Assembly (NCBI GenBank): GCA_963730225.1
Contig: CAVSQX010000004.1
Span: 744,001-808,000 of the forward strand
From: CAVSQX01 sp963730225
GTDB lineage: Bacteria > Planctomycetota > Phycisphaerae > Tepidisphaerales > Tepidisphaeraceae
Reading direction: 5' to 3'
Length of the DNA: 64,000 nucleotides
The notes under the pieces are model-generated. The model was not told the origin of the DNA. It did no database searches and saw only the letters and a list, made by a program, of their open reading frames with translations. The position numbers were made by a program, and so were the translations under genes. Of the stretch, positions 25,106 to 33,247 are shown piece after piece; position 1 is the stretch's first letter; each line of letters starts with the position of its first letter.

Positions 25106-25510
25106 ATGAAGCATCTCGGCCGAAAATCCATCCTCAGCGCCGCGCAGATCGCAAATCCGGCGACGATTCTGGAGACGTTTGGGAATCCGTCGCCGGGGAG
25201 GGATTATGAGATCAAATTTGTCTTTGCGGAGTTCACCAGTGTGTGTCCGGTGACGGGGCAGCCGGATTTTGGGACGATTACGGTCACGTACATTCCGGAT
25301 CGGCTGTGCGTGGAGATGAAGAGCTTGAAGCTGTACTTTTTCTCGTTTCGGGACAAGGGGATTTTTTATGAGGCGGTGGTGAATACGATTCTGGATGATC
25401 TGGTGCGGGCGCTGAGGCCGAGGGAGATGGCGGTGGTGGGGGATTTTGCGGTGCGCGGGGGGACGGCGGCAAGCGTGACGGCCAGCTACAAGAAACGCAA
25501 TCGGCGGTAG
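25106..25510 (+). CDS. queF: NADPH-dependent 7-cyano-7-deazaguanine reductase QueF
   Basis: 134 residues, the short unimodular QueF type. Catalytic Cys47 and Asp54 lie in 'FTSVCPVTGQPDFGTITV', and the NADPH motif is 'EMKSLKLYFFSFRDKGIF'. Here the segment reads GIFYEAVVN, with Tyr where B. subtilis-type QueF has His before the Glu; this variant is, from memory, common outside Firmicutes. The enzyme converts preQ0 to preQ1 for queuosine tRNA modification, in the cytoplasm. The other que genes are not in the window. The AsnC-type gene starts 1 nt after its stop codon. Confidence 0.92.
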   Translation: MKHLGRKSILSAAQIANPATILETFGNPSPGRDYEIKFVFAEFTSVCPVTGQPDFGTITVTYIPDRLCVEMKSLKLYFFSFRDKGIFYEAVVNTILDDLVRALRPREMAVVGDFAVRGGTAASVTASYKKRNRR

Positions 25511-25511
25511 A

Positions 25512-26657
25512 ATGAGCGGCGATATGACGACGCTGGAGGTTCCGGTTCACATCGCCGATCCGATCAACGCGCGGATTCTGGCGGTTTCGGAAGACAAGCT
25601 GAGCGGGTTTCAGATCGATCCGATTGGGGAAATTTCGCGGCGCAGCGGGATCGATTCGGCAACGGTTTTGCAGCGGCTGAGGGCGATGCTGAGCGCCGGG
25701 ACGATTCGGCGAATTCGTCAGACGCTGCTGGCGACGAATCTGGCGCAGGGATCGCTGGTGGCGTGGCAGGTGCCGGAGGAAAAGCTGTCGGGGGCATTTG
25801 ACTGGATGTTTCGCAGCGATCCGTTCAGCGGGCACGTGGTGATTCGCTCGACCGATGCGGCGGTGGCCGGTTCACGGTATCGGTTGTGGACGACGCTGAA
25901 GATTCCGCAGGGGTTTTCGATGGATCGGCACTGTGAGTTTTTGCAAAGCAAAACCGGCGCGGTTGCGTATCGGATGATGCCGGCCAAGCGATTGTTCGCG
26001 CTGGGGGTTGGGCATGTGCGCCGGCGCGGGATGACGCCGGGGAGCAAGAGCGAGGAGCTGGCGGAGGTGACGGATACGCAAATCGTGGAATTGAGTGAGT
26101 TGGATTGGCGGGTGCTGACAGCGCTGAAGCGGGAATTTGGAGCGGAAGAGATTTGCGGCGATCTGTGGCGATCGCGCGCGGCGGAAGCGGGCATTTCGCT
26201 CGATGAGTTTGGCGCCGTCGCGGCAGATTTGAATCGACGGGGCGTCATCGGGCGATTCTCGACGTTTCTGGAACACGTCAAGCCGCTGGCGAGCGGGGAG
26301 CGGGTGACGAAATTCAACGCGCTGTTTCACTGGGCGGTGCCGAGCGGGCGGGAGATCGAGACGGGCCGGCAGGTGGGGCGGTTCCACATTATGACCCATG
26401 CGTATTGGCGGGAAGGCGGAGCGGAGTTCAACCACGTGAACATCATGGGTGTGGCGCATGGGACGGACAAGAATGTCGTGCTGGCGCACAAGAAAGCGAT
26501 TGACGAACATCTGGAAGAAATTGGAATCCCGGTCAGCTACACAAATGTTTTCTGGGGCGGGAGAAGTGAGATCAAGCCGAGCGAGATTTCGCCGGTGGTT
26601 TATCGAGAGTTCTGCCGGCAAAGCGGACTCGATTCGGCAGAGTCGCGCCGGGAGTAG
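25512..26657 (+). CDS. Tandem AsnC/Lrp-type protein resembling siroheme decarboxylase AhbA/AhbB
   Basis: 381 residues with two halves of the same plan. Half 1 is a winged-helix-like 'IGEISRRSGIDSATVLQRLR' followed by an Lrp-like sensor region with 'LVAWQVPEEKLSGAFDWMF'. Half 2 is 'DWRVLTALKREFGAEEICGD' and 'ADLNRRGVIGRFSTFLEHVK', then 'FNALFHWAVP', 'HIMTHAYWREGGAEFNHVNI' and 'MGVAHGTDK'. The His-rich pattern after 'THAYWR' resembles AhbB-type siroheme decarboxylases of the alternative heme pathway, which share the AsnC fold; a regulator is equally possible. It probably shares a transcript with queF. No hem/ahb gene is near, so the assignment is tentative. Confidence 0.5.
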   Translation: MSGDMTTLEVPVHIADPINARILAVSEDKLSGFQIDPIGEISRRSGIDSATVLQRLRAMLSAGTIRRIRQTLLATNLAQGSLVAWQVPEEKLSGAFDWMFRSDPFSGHVVIRSTDAAVAGSRYRLWTTLKIPQGFSMDRHCEFLQSKTGAVAYRMMPAKRLFALGVGHVRRRGMTPGSKSEELAEVTDTQIVELSELDWRVLTALKREFGAEEICGDLWRSRAAEAGISLDEFGAVAADLNRRGVIGRFSTFLEHVKPLASGERVTKFNALFHWAVPSGREIETGRQVGRFHIMTHAYWREGGAEFNHVNIMGVAHGTDKNVVLAHKKAIDEHLEEIGIPVSYTNVFWGGRSEIKPSEISPVVYREFCRQSGLDSAESRRE

Positions 26658-26667
26658 AATTGCTCGT

Positions 26668-26673
26668 TATAAT
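26668..26673 (+). promoter_or_regulatory. -10 box 6 nt before a GTG start (leaderless candidate)
   Basis: A perfect TATAAT at 26668-26673 followed by GATGGC and then GTG 26680. Transcription would start at or beside the start codon. No clear -35 is seen. Confidence 0.45.
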
Positions 26674-26679
26674 GATGGC

Positions 26680-26892
26680 GTGAACTCGAAGCGCCCGGTG
26701 ATCGAAGAACTCGACGAGCGGATGGTTGCTGTTTTGCGGAGCAAAACTCCCGCTGAGAAGTTGGCCAGCGCTCATGCGATGTGGCGTTATGCGCGACGTC
26801 GGCTCGTTGCGACTATCAGCGAGGAACATACGGATTGGGACGAGAAGCGTGTCAAGCGGGAAATCATGCGGAGAACCTTTGGATCAGGGTGA
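26680..26892 (+). CDS. Small helical protein, first gene of a nucleotidyltransferase module
   Basis: 70 residues from GTG 26680, which is the only in-frame start after the upstream stop. 'VIEELDERMVAVLRSKTPAE' then 'KLASAHAMWRYARRRLVATI', and 'DWDEKRVKREIMRRTFG' at the end. From memory, short proteins with this pattern (ELD-R...K-x-T-P-A-x-K-L...W...V-x-R-E-I-x-R-R) precede nucleotidyltransferases in planctomycetes and other phyla. It overlaps the next gene by 14 bp. Antitoxin-like size and position; no function known. Confidence 0.6.
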   Translation: MNSKRPVIEELDERMVAVLRSKTPAEKLASAHAMWRYARRRLVATISEEHTDWDEKRVKREIMRRTFGSG

Positions 26893-27448
26893 GTTGCTCG
26901 ATTTCGCGGCGGCGGCGCTGGAAAAATGTGGCATTCGTTACGCCATCACCGGCTCGCACGCCAGCATTGCATACGGCGAAAACCGCCTGACCAATGACAT
27001 CGACATCGTCATCGAACTGAATCCCACGCAATTGCGCGGCTTGATTCGCGAGTTCCCCAGCGATCGGTTTTACACCAGCGAGGATGGCGCACTGTATGCC
27101 GCGCGGCAGGGCGGCCAATTCAACATCATCGATCAGGAGAGTATTCAGAAGATCGATTTCATTGTGCCCGGCGATCCGCAATGGCCGGATCAGTTTGCCA
27201 GGCGTGTTTTGCTTGCGACGGACGCTGGCCGAAAGGCGTGGTTCATTTCACCGGAAGATCTCGTTCTCAAGAAGATGGATTTTTACCGCGAAGGCGGCTC
27301 GGACAAACATCTGCGCGATATCGGGGGGATGCTGCGGATTAGCGGAGACAAAATCGACCGGGGTTACATCACGGAGTGGGCGACGCGGCTGGGACTTTTG
27401 GAAATCTGGAATCATCTTGTCGCAGATTCCAAATCGGCGGGTGCGTAA
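26879..27448 (+). CDS. Minimal nucleotidyltransferase (MNT-like, DUF6036/AbiEii-type)
   Basis: 189 residues from TTG 26879, supported by GGAGA 5 nt upstream; no ATG fits. The polymerase-beta-type NTase core is 'YAITGSHASIAYGENRLTND' with IDIVIEL: the GS motif followed by D-x-D. Further on come 'GGQFNIIDQESIQKIDFIVP' (third acidic residue), 'FISPEDLVLKKMDFYREGGS' and 'DKHLRDIGGMLRIS', all features of AbiEii/MenT-like and DUF6036 families. Those families modify nucleotides, tRNA or proteins, and some are toxins. It overlaps the preceding 70-residue gene, giving a compact two-gene module. Confidence 0.72.
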   Translation: MDQGELLDFAAAALEKCGIRYAITGSHASIAYGENRLTNDIDIVIELNPTQLRGLIREFPSDRFYTSEDGALYAARQGGQFNIIDQESIQKIDFIVPGDPQWPDQFARRVLLATDAGRKAWFISPEDLVLKKMDFYREGGSDKHLRDIGGMLRISGDKIDRGYITEWATRLGLLEIWNHLVADSKSAGA

Positions 27449-27475
27449 GAACTCACGGGGGCGTAAGATTCGTCG

Positions 27476-29056
27476 ATGAACATTTTGGGCGTGGCGGGCG
27501 GACGAATCGGAGTTGGCGCGATTTTTCTCGCGGCGATTTTCTCATCCTTCGCCGCCGCAGAAGGTCCGCTGGCGATGTCGGTTTCACCGACCGGGCAAAT
27601 CAAGCTGTTGCTGGAGGGGAAGCCGGTGGCCACGGGGACTTGGGAATTGAATTACTGGCGCGGCGAACCTCTGGACGACGACCAGCTTGCGATTGGCACA
27701 CCGACGGCTCGCAGCGCGGTTCAGGATTCGCCGACGCACGCCACCGTCGCGCATCAGCAGTTTCATTGCTTGGCCAATTACGATCTATCGCTCGATGGAG
27801 AAGATCTGCGGATTGTCGCTCACGTGCGGAACAACGATCCGCAGAAGAGCATAAAAAAGGTTGAATTCAGCGGGCTGACGATTCACTTTCTGCACGATGC
27901 GACCGGGTCACTGCAGTCGTGGAACTGGGGCTACATTGCAGCGCAGGGGAAAAACGGGATCGAGCTGTACCATCCGAGCAATTTCAATCCGGTGGGTGCG
28001 GTCTTTGCGGCGGATGATTCGCGGGGGATTTCGGCGTTCACGGGGACGGATTTCGATCGGCCCAACATGTTCAACGCCGACTGGCAGCGCGACGGAATTA
28101 TTCCGGCGGAGTGTGCCCTTCAATTCTTCACGGCTCGCAGCGTGGGACCGGGCGAGTCGTGTGATGTGGACGTGCATTTGCGGTTCAGCCGAGACACGTC
28201 GATGGAGCATCTGCTGACGCCGTACAAGGCGCTGTATCTGAAGCATTTTCCGTCGCTGCAATACCATCCGGACGCACGACCGCTGCTGGAATTTGCGGCG
28301 GTGACGGCGACGCTGATTTCGCCGAGCAATCCACTGGGATTCAACGGCAACTTCCGCCGGCTCGACACGGCGGTCGGGGTGCGGCTGTTCCTCAACACGA
28401 TCGGGCCGCGTCTGAAAAAAGCGGACGGGCTGGGCGTGATCTTCTGGACGCTGGGCGGGTACAACGTGCGCGGGGCGATGTATCGGCCGGACTTCGATGT
28501 TTTCCCGCCGTCGGTGCAGGCGAACATTCCGGCGCTGGTCAAAGGGTTGCAATCGTACGGGCTGCGCGCTGGTTTGTGCACACGTCCGGGCGACGGCGTG
28601 CGGGCGGCGGATGCAACCCACGATGAGCTTTACCGGCTCAGCGCCGACAACCCGCAGCAAATGACCGAACTGCTCGATCGCTTTCGCCACGCGATGTCGA
28701 TGGGGTTTGACATGTTCTATTGCGACTCGTTCGGCGGCTGGGGCATGAACGATGTTCGCATCCTGACGAAAATCCGCGATCTGGTGGGTCCGGATGTGCT
28801 GCTGTACACGGAGTTCGGCACCGATCTGACGCTTCCGCTGGCCGGGCGCTACTGCGAGTGGAGCGGCTCACACTGGGACGATCGCTTCAATTTTGCGGCG
28901 ATGCGCTATCTGTTTGCGGATTCGACATGGCTTTGCCTGTCGCGCACCAAGGAGCTGACCCCGGCGGCGTTTGGCCAACTTCGTCTGACTCCGCTGGTCG
29001 AGGATTATCATGTCGGTGATCTGGTCGCGTGGAAAGAGCGGCAGGACGCCCGGTGA
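27476..29056 (+). CDS. Exported glycoside-hydrolase-like (TIM-barrel) protein, family unassigned
   Basis: 526 residues. Signal peptide at 1-27 ('IGVGAIFLAAIFSSFAAAEG'). The first half looks like a beta-sandwich carbohydrate-binding part ('LLLEGKPVATGTWELNYWRG', 'DLSLDGEDLRIVAHVRNND'). The second half resembles a (beta/alpha)8 barrel with 'LQSYGLRAGLCTRPGDGV', 'SMGFDMFYCDSFGG' and 'GPDVLLYTEFGTDLTLP'. Asp in CDSFGG and Glu in YTEFG are in positions typical of catalytic pairs in alpha-galactosidase-like clans (inference). The gene is followed after 31 nt by a second secreted glycosidase. Confidence 0.6.
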   Translation: MNILGVAGGRIGVGAIFLAAIFSSFAAAEGPLAMSVSPTGQIKLLLEGKPVATGTWELNYWRGEPLDDDQLAIGTPTARSAVQDSPTHATVAHQQFHCLANYDLSLDGEDLRIVAHVRNNDPQKSIKKVEFSGLTIHFLHDATGSLQSWNWGYIAAQGKNGIELYHPSNFNPVGAVFAADDSRGISAFTGTDFDRPNMFNADWQRDGIIPAECALQFFTARSVGPGESCDVDVHLRFSRDTSMEHLLTPYKALYLKHFPSLQYHPDARPLLEFAAVTATLISPSNPLGFNGNFRRLDTAVGVRLFLNTIGPRLKKADGLGVIFWTLGGYNVRGAMYRPDFDVFPPSVQANIPALVKGLQSYGLRAGLCTRPGDGVRAADATHDELYRLSADNPQQMTELLDRFRHAMSMGFDMFYCDSFGGWGMNDVRILTKIRDLVGPDVLLYTEFGTDLTLPLAGRYCEWSGSHWDDRFNFAAMRYLFADSTWLCLSRTKELTPAAFGQLRLTPLVEDYHVGDLVAWKERQDAR

Positions 29057-29087
29057 GATGCGCTTCCCTTGAGGGCGGGCGGCCGTT

Positions 29088-31190
29088 ATGACCATCGGCA
29101 TGCCAACTCGGCGAGAATTTCTGGCTGGCGTGGCCGGCGTGACCGTTGCGGCGGCGGCGGGCGCATCGCTTGCGGCGTTGCCGCCGGAGGCTTCCAATGC
29201 GGCGATGATTACTGGAAAGCCGGTAGGCTCGCTGGAGAAAGATTCGTCCGCGGCGGTTTTGCCCGGCGGGCAGTGGTATGTGGGTCATGAGCCGGGGGAC
29301 GCGCTGGTGTTTGAGATCGCGCCGGGGTCGTTGAACGGCGCGGCGTTTCTGACGGCCGACCTGTTGGCCGAGGGAACTTGTCTGCTGGTGTTTCGCCTTT
29401 CGCTGTTGGAAAGCAATTCCCAGCGCAAATTCACTCTGGATTTCTCGGTGCTGCCGGAGTGTCAGGCGCGGTTGAAATTGCCGCTGGACGCGGTGTCGCA
29501 AAACCGGTGGCTGCTGGAACGGCGGGGCGCATTGATCAAACCGATCGTCGGCGGCGACCGGGTGGAGCTGGGCCAGGTCAATCGAATTCAACTGGCGATC
29601 CTCCGCAAAGTCGAAGGGCCGGTGCGCTGGTGCATGACGCCGCTGTCGGCGACGAACGAGGCGCCGCCGACGCTGACCGATCCGATTTTGCCCAAGGGAG
29701 TGCTGGCGGATGAACTGGGCCAATCGGCGATTCGCGATTGGCCCGGCAAAACGCGGTCGACCGACGAACTGATCGCTCGGCTGAATTCTCAGTTGGCCGA
29801 CTCGTCGTACGCGCCGTTTCCGTCGGGGTATTCCCGCTACGGTGGTGTGACGGCGACGCAGCCGGCGGTTGCCGCGGCGGGATTTTTCCGCACGCATCAC
29901 GATGGGAAACGGTGGTGGCTGGTGGATCCGGAGGGAAATCTGTTCTGGTCGAGCGGGGTCGACTGCGTGATTCCCGACACATCTGCAAAGATCGACGGAC
30001 TCGAGAAAGCTCTGGCGTGGCTGCCGGACCACGAGAGCCCGTACGCGGCTGCGCTGGGGGGACGGCACGCGGGGGAAATGAATTTTCTGGTGGCCAACTT
30101 TATTCGCGCCTTCGGCGCGGAGCAATGGCAATCGAACTGGGCGAAAATTGCCTGCTCCCATCTTCGGCGCCTCGGCTTCAATACATTCGGAAACTGGTCG
30201 GCGTGGCAATTGGCCAAGGCGGTGGGCTATCCGTACGTGCGGCCGCTGGAAATGCATTTGGCGAACACGAGAAATGTCTACCGTGATTTTCCCGACGTAT
30301 TTCACGACAGCTTTGCCGCCGACGCGCATGCGTTCGCGCAGCAATTGAGCGAGACGGCGGGCGATCCGGCGATGATTGGATATTTTCTGATGAACGAGCC
30401 GCAGTGGGGATTTTCTTCCGAAACGCCGGCGGCGGGAATGCTGTTCAACACCGAATCGGCCGCCAGCAGGGACGCGCTGGCGGCGCATCTTCGCAGGCTG
30501 TATGCGGATGACGCTGCCATTTCGTCGGCGTGGAAAATGCCGGTGACGTTCGCGCAGATTTCGCGAGGGCGCTGGAGCGGTGAGCTTTCTGCGCCGGCCA
30601 AAGCCGATCTGAAATCATTCAGCACGAAGATGGTGGATCGGTTATTCGGCACGCTGACCGATGCGTGCAAAGCGGTCGATCCGAATCATCTGAATCTGGG
30701 CGGGCGGTATTTCATCGTGCCGCCGGATTGGGCGCTGGCGGGGATGACGCGGTTCGATGTTTTCAGCTTCAACTGTTATCGAGAACGTGTCAGCGCGGAG
30801 GATTTGAATCGGGTCGAGAAGACGGTTGGTCGGCCGACGCTGATCGGTGAATGGCATTTTGGCGCGCTGGATGTCGGCCTGCCCGCCAGCGGGATCGGAC
30901 GGGTGAAAGATCAAACCGCGCGCGGGTCGGCGTTCCGGATTTATGTTGAGCAGGCGGCGGCGCTGCCAAACTGCGTTGGCGTTCACTACTTCATTCTGTA
31001 CGATCAATCGTGCTTGGGGCGGTTCGACGGGGAGTGCTACAATATCGGGATTATGGACATCTGCAATCGACCGTATCCGGAGATGGCCCGGGCGATTCGA
31101 GAAACGCACGATCGGCTGTACACGGTTGCGGCCGGGCAAACACCGCCGTTTGCGGATGCACCGGAGTATCTGCCGCGGCTGTTTTGTTGA
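29088..31190 (+). CDS. Tat-exported clan GH-A glycoside hydrolase, beta-agarase-like
   Basis: 700 residues. The twin-arginine signal 'TRREFLAGVAGVTVAAAAGA' at residues 7-26 predicts Tat export. A beta-sandwich domain precedes 'WWLVDPEGNLFWSSGVDC', the start of the GH-A barrel seen in GH50/GH42-like agarases. The acid/base Glu is in 'YFLMNEPQWGF' (about 436) and the nucleophile Glu is in 'LIGEWHFGALD' (about 588). The C-terminal 'GVHYFILYDQSCLGRFDGE' is the usual end. It likely acts on algal or related polysaccharide in the periplasm or outside the cell. ATG 29100 is an alternative start. Confidence 0.75.
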   Translation: MTIGMPTRREFLAGVAGVTVAAAAGASLAALPPEASNAAMITGKPVGSLEKDSSAAVLPGGQWYVGHEPGDALVFEIAPGSLNGAAFLTADLLAEGTCLLVFRLSLLESNSQRKFTLDFSVLPECQARLKLPLDAVSQNRWLLERRGALIKPIVGGDRVELGQVNRIQLAILRKVEGPVRWCMTPLSATNEAPPTLTDPILPKGVLADELGQSAIRDWPGKTRSTDELIARLNSQLADSSYAPFPSGYSRYGGVTATQPAVAAAGFFRTHHDGKRWWLVDPEGNLFWSSGVDCVIPDTSAKIDGLEKALAWLPDHESPYAAALGGRHAGEMNFLVANFIRAFGAEQWQSNWAKIACSHLRRLGFNTFGNWSAWQLAKAVGYPYVRPLEMHLANTRNVYRDFPDVFHDSFAADAHAFAQQLSETAGDPAMIGYFLMNEPQWGFSSETPAAGMLFNTESAASRDALAAHLRRLYADDAAISSAWKMPVTFAQISRGRWSGELSAPAKADLKSFSTKMVDRLFGTLTDACKAVDPNHLNLGGRYFIVPPDWALAGMTRFDVFSFNCYRERVSAEDLNRVEKTVGRPTLIGEWHFGALDVGLPASGIGRVKDQTARGSAFRIYVEQAAALPNCVGVHYFILYDQSCLGRFDGECYNIGIMDICNRPYPEMARAIRETHDRLYTVAAGQTPPFADAPEYLPRLFC

Positions 31191-31224
31191 ACCTTCGCCG
31201 CGGGCCTCATATCCTGCCGGTGAC

Positions 31225-32124
31225 ATGAGTATTCTGGTTGATAAGAACACGAAGGTGATTTGCCAGGGAATCACCGGCTCGGCCGGGGCGTTTCACACGA
31301 AGCAGTGCCTGGAATACGGCACGAAAATGGTTGGCGGCGTGACGCCGGGAAAGGGTGGGACGAAAGATGCGAACGGCCTGCCGGTTTTTAACACGGTTGC
31401 GCAGGCCGTGGCGGCGACGGGCGCGACGGCGACGATGATTTTCGTTCCGCCGCCGTTCGCGGCGGATTCGATCATGGAGGCGGCGGATGCGGGAATTTCG
31501 GTGATCTGCGCGATCACTGAGGGAATTCCGGTTTTGGACATGGTGAAAGCCAAGGCGTTTCTGAAGGAAAAGCCGGGAGTGAAACTGATCGGGCCAAACT
31601 GCCCGGGGGTGATCACGCCGGGCGAGTGCAAAATCGGGATCATGCCGGGATACATTCACACACCGGCGAGCGAATCGAAGACGAAAAAATCGGTGGGGAT
31701 CATCAGCCGCAGCGGCACACTGACGTACGAAGCGGTGTGGCAATGCAGCAGCCGGGGGATTGGGCAGACGACGTGCGTTGGCATCGGGGGCGATCCGATC
31801 AAGGGGCTGAATTTCATCGAGTTGCTGGAGATGTTCAACGGCGATGCACAGACGCAGGGAATCATCCTAATCGGGGAGATCGGCGGGTCGGATGAGGAAG
31901 CGGCGGCGGCGTATGTGAAGTCGCATGTGAAAAAGCCGGTTGTTGCGTTCATCGCCGGGCGAACCGCGCCGCCGGGCCGACGGATGGGACATGCGGGAGC
32001 GATCATCAGCGGCGGCGAGGGCAGCGCGGAAACGAAAATTGCGGCGCTGCAATCGGCCGGCATTACTGTGGCCCAGAGCCCGGCGTCGATAGGCGAAGTA
32101 ATGGCGGAAGCGCTGCGCGAATGA
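31225..32124 (+). CDS. sucD: Succinate--CoA ligase [ADP-forming] subunit alpha
   Basis: 299 residues from ATG 31225. N-terminal CoA-binding 'NTKVICQGITGSAGAFHTKQ' and 'GTKMVGGVTPGKGG', then 'IGPNCPGVITPGECKIGIMP', and the phosphorylated His in 'GRRMGHAGAIISGGEGSAET' (about residue 256). It catalyses succinyl-CoA to succinate with substrate-level phosphorylation in the TCA cycle. The beta subunit gene sucC, usually adjacent, is not here; the upstream neighbour is a glycosidase. Convergent with nadK across a repeat-rich spacer. Confidence 0.95.
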   Translation: MSILVDKNTKVICQGITGSAGAFHTKQCLEYGTKMVGGVTPGKGGTKDANGLPVFNTVAQAVAATGATATMIFVPPPFAADSIMEAADAGISVICAITEGIPVLDMVKAKAFLKEKPGVKLIGPNCPGVITPGECKIGIMPGYIHTPASESKTKKSVGIISRSGTLTYEAVWQCSSRGIGQTTCVGIGGDPIKGLNFIELLEMFNGDAQTQGIILIGEIGGSDEEAAAAYVKSHVKKPVVAFIAGRTAPPGRRMGHAGAIISGGEGSAETKIAALQSAGITVAQSPASIGEVMAEALRE

Positions 32125-32262
32125 CGAAATCCGAAACCCGAAATCCGAATCAATGGCGAATGCTCGAATGAAGGCGACGAAACGTTGCTTTCCATGATTC
32201 GTCATTTGGAATTCGTCGTTGATTCAGATTTCGCACATTCGTCATTCGGATTTCTCTGCGGC
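32122..32262. repeat. Convergent-gene spacer with GAATGACGAA-type inverted repeat
   Basis: Left words are AATGACGAAATCCG, AACCCGAAATCCGAATCA and GGCGAATGCTCGAATGA. The right part (32198-32256) is an imperfect reverse complement (ATTCGTCATTTGG, ATTCGTCGTTGATTCAGA, TCGTCATTCGGATTTC). It spans the sucD stop and the end of nadK, both inside the repeat, and probably folds as a long hairpin. A related word family occurs at 54869-55010. Confidence 0.7.
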
Positions 32263-33138
32263 TCCGCCGCGAGCGCTGGGGCTCACCGCCCAATTCAATT
32301 TCTCGGCATAACTTCGCCAGAGCCTTGCCCGGGGATTTTCGATCAGCAGGACGTCGTGCGGGCTGCGGTGGATGATTATTTTGTCGCGCACTTCCAGCGA
32401 AGTTCCTTCCTGGCCATCGCAGAAAAGCGTTGTGCCGGGGTTGACCTTGGTGCCGACGATCGTGACCCAACTGTCGGATGAAATCACCAGGGGGCGAAAG
32501 GACAAACTGTGCGGGCAGATCGGAGTGATGCACATTGCCTGAACGGTGGGGCTGATGATGGGGCCGCCGGCGGAGACGTTGTAGGCGGTGGAGCCGCTGG
32601 GGGTGGAGACGATGACGCCGTCGCCGAAGTAGCGGACTTCGCTTTCGCCGTCGGCGCGAACTTCCAACTCGACCATGTGAAACGGCGGGCCAGCGGTGAT
32701 GACGGCGTCGTTCAAAGCGGTGGCGTGGAAACGACGGTGCTTGAGACAGTCCTCGATTTTGTCCCAATCGCAGGGGTGGCTTGCGGGAACGACGGAAACT
32801 TCGAGCACCTGCCGGGCGGTGTGCTTCAGGTGACCGGCGATCAGATCGTCGAAGTTTTTGAGAAATTCGTTGGGGGTGAAGCTGGCCAGAAAACCGAGGC
32901 GGCCGAAGTTGACGCCCATCAGGGGAATTTGTTGTCCGCGCAGGCGTCGGGCGGCGGAGAGGAGCGTGCCGTCGCCGCCGAGGACAAGAATCACGTCGGC
33001 CCCGACTTCGGTCAGATCGCGATCGCAAGTGGAATCGATGCCGACAACCTCGGCCTGGCGGCGAATCGCGGGGAGCCAGCGATCCAGCGCGGGTTGCACT
33101 TGCGAGTTCTCCTGTTTGGTGACGATCAGCAGCCGCAT
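32242..33138 (-). CDS. nadK: NAD kinase
   Basis: 298 residues from ATG 33138 (MRLLIVTKQEN). The GGDGT motif is at 54-58 in 'VILVLGGDGTLLSAARRLRG', substrate-binding 'ALNDAVITAGPP', and the conserved 'VSTPSGSTAYNVSAGGPII'. It phosphorylates NAD to NADP in the cytoplasm. Upstream codons continue open to 33270 but that part is Arg-rich and lies over the divergent rph promoter, so I reject it. The C-terminal tail overlaps the intergenic repeat (ends SARGGAAEKSE). Confidence 0.93.
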   Translation of the reverse strand: MRLLIVTKQENSQVQPALDRWLPAIRRQAEVVGIDSTCDRDLTEVGADVILVLGGDGTLLSAARRLRGQQIPLMGVNFGRLGFLASFTPNEFLKNFDDLIAGHLKHTARQVLEVSVVPASHPCDWDKIEDCLKHRRFHATALNDAVITAGPPFHMVELEVRADGESEVRYFGDGVIVSTPSGSTAYNVSAGGPIISPTVQAMCITPICPHSLSFRPLVISSDSWVTIVGTKVNPGTTLFCDGQEGTSLEVRDKIIIHRSPHDVLLIENPRARLWRSYAEKLNWAVSPSARGGAAEKSE

Positions 33139-33247
33139 CGCACCGATTGTAAGTCGGCTGGTGCAAATTAGAAAAATGTGGGCATTTCGCCAACGTGTTG
33201 CGGTTCGGGCCTTTGCTTTTGGTTCGCGTCGTTTTAGCCTTTGGAGA

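Noticed and set aside
28887..30488. A 533-codon minus-strand frame opposite the agarase-like gene
   Set aside because: Arg-rich antisense shadow; the plus-strand Tat-exported hydrolase is well supported.
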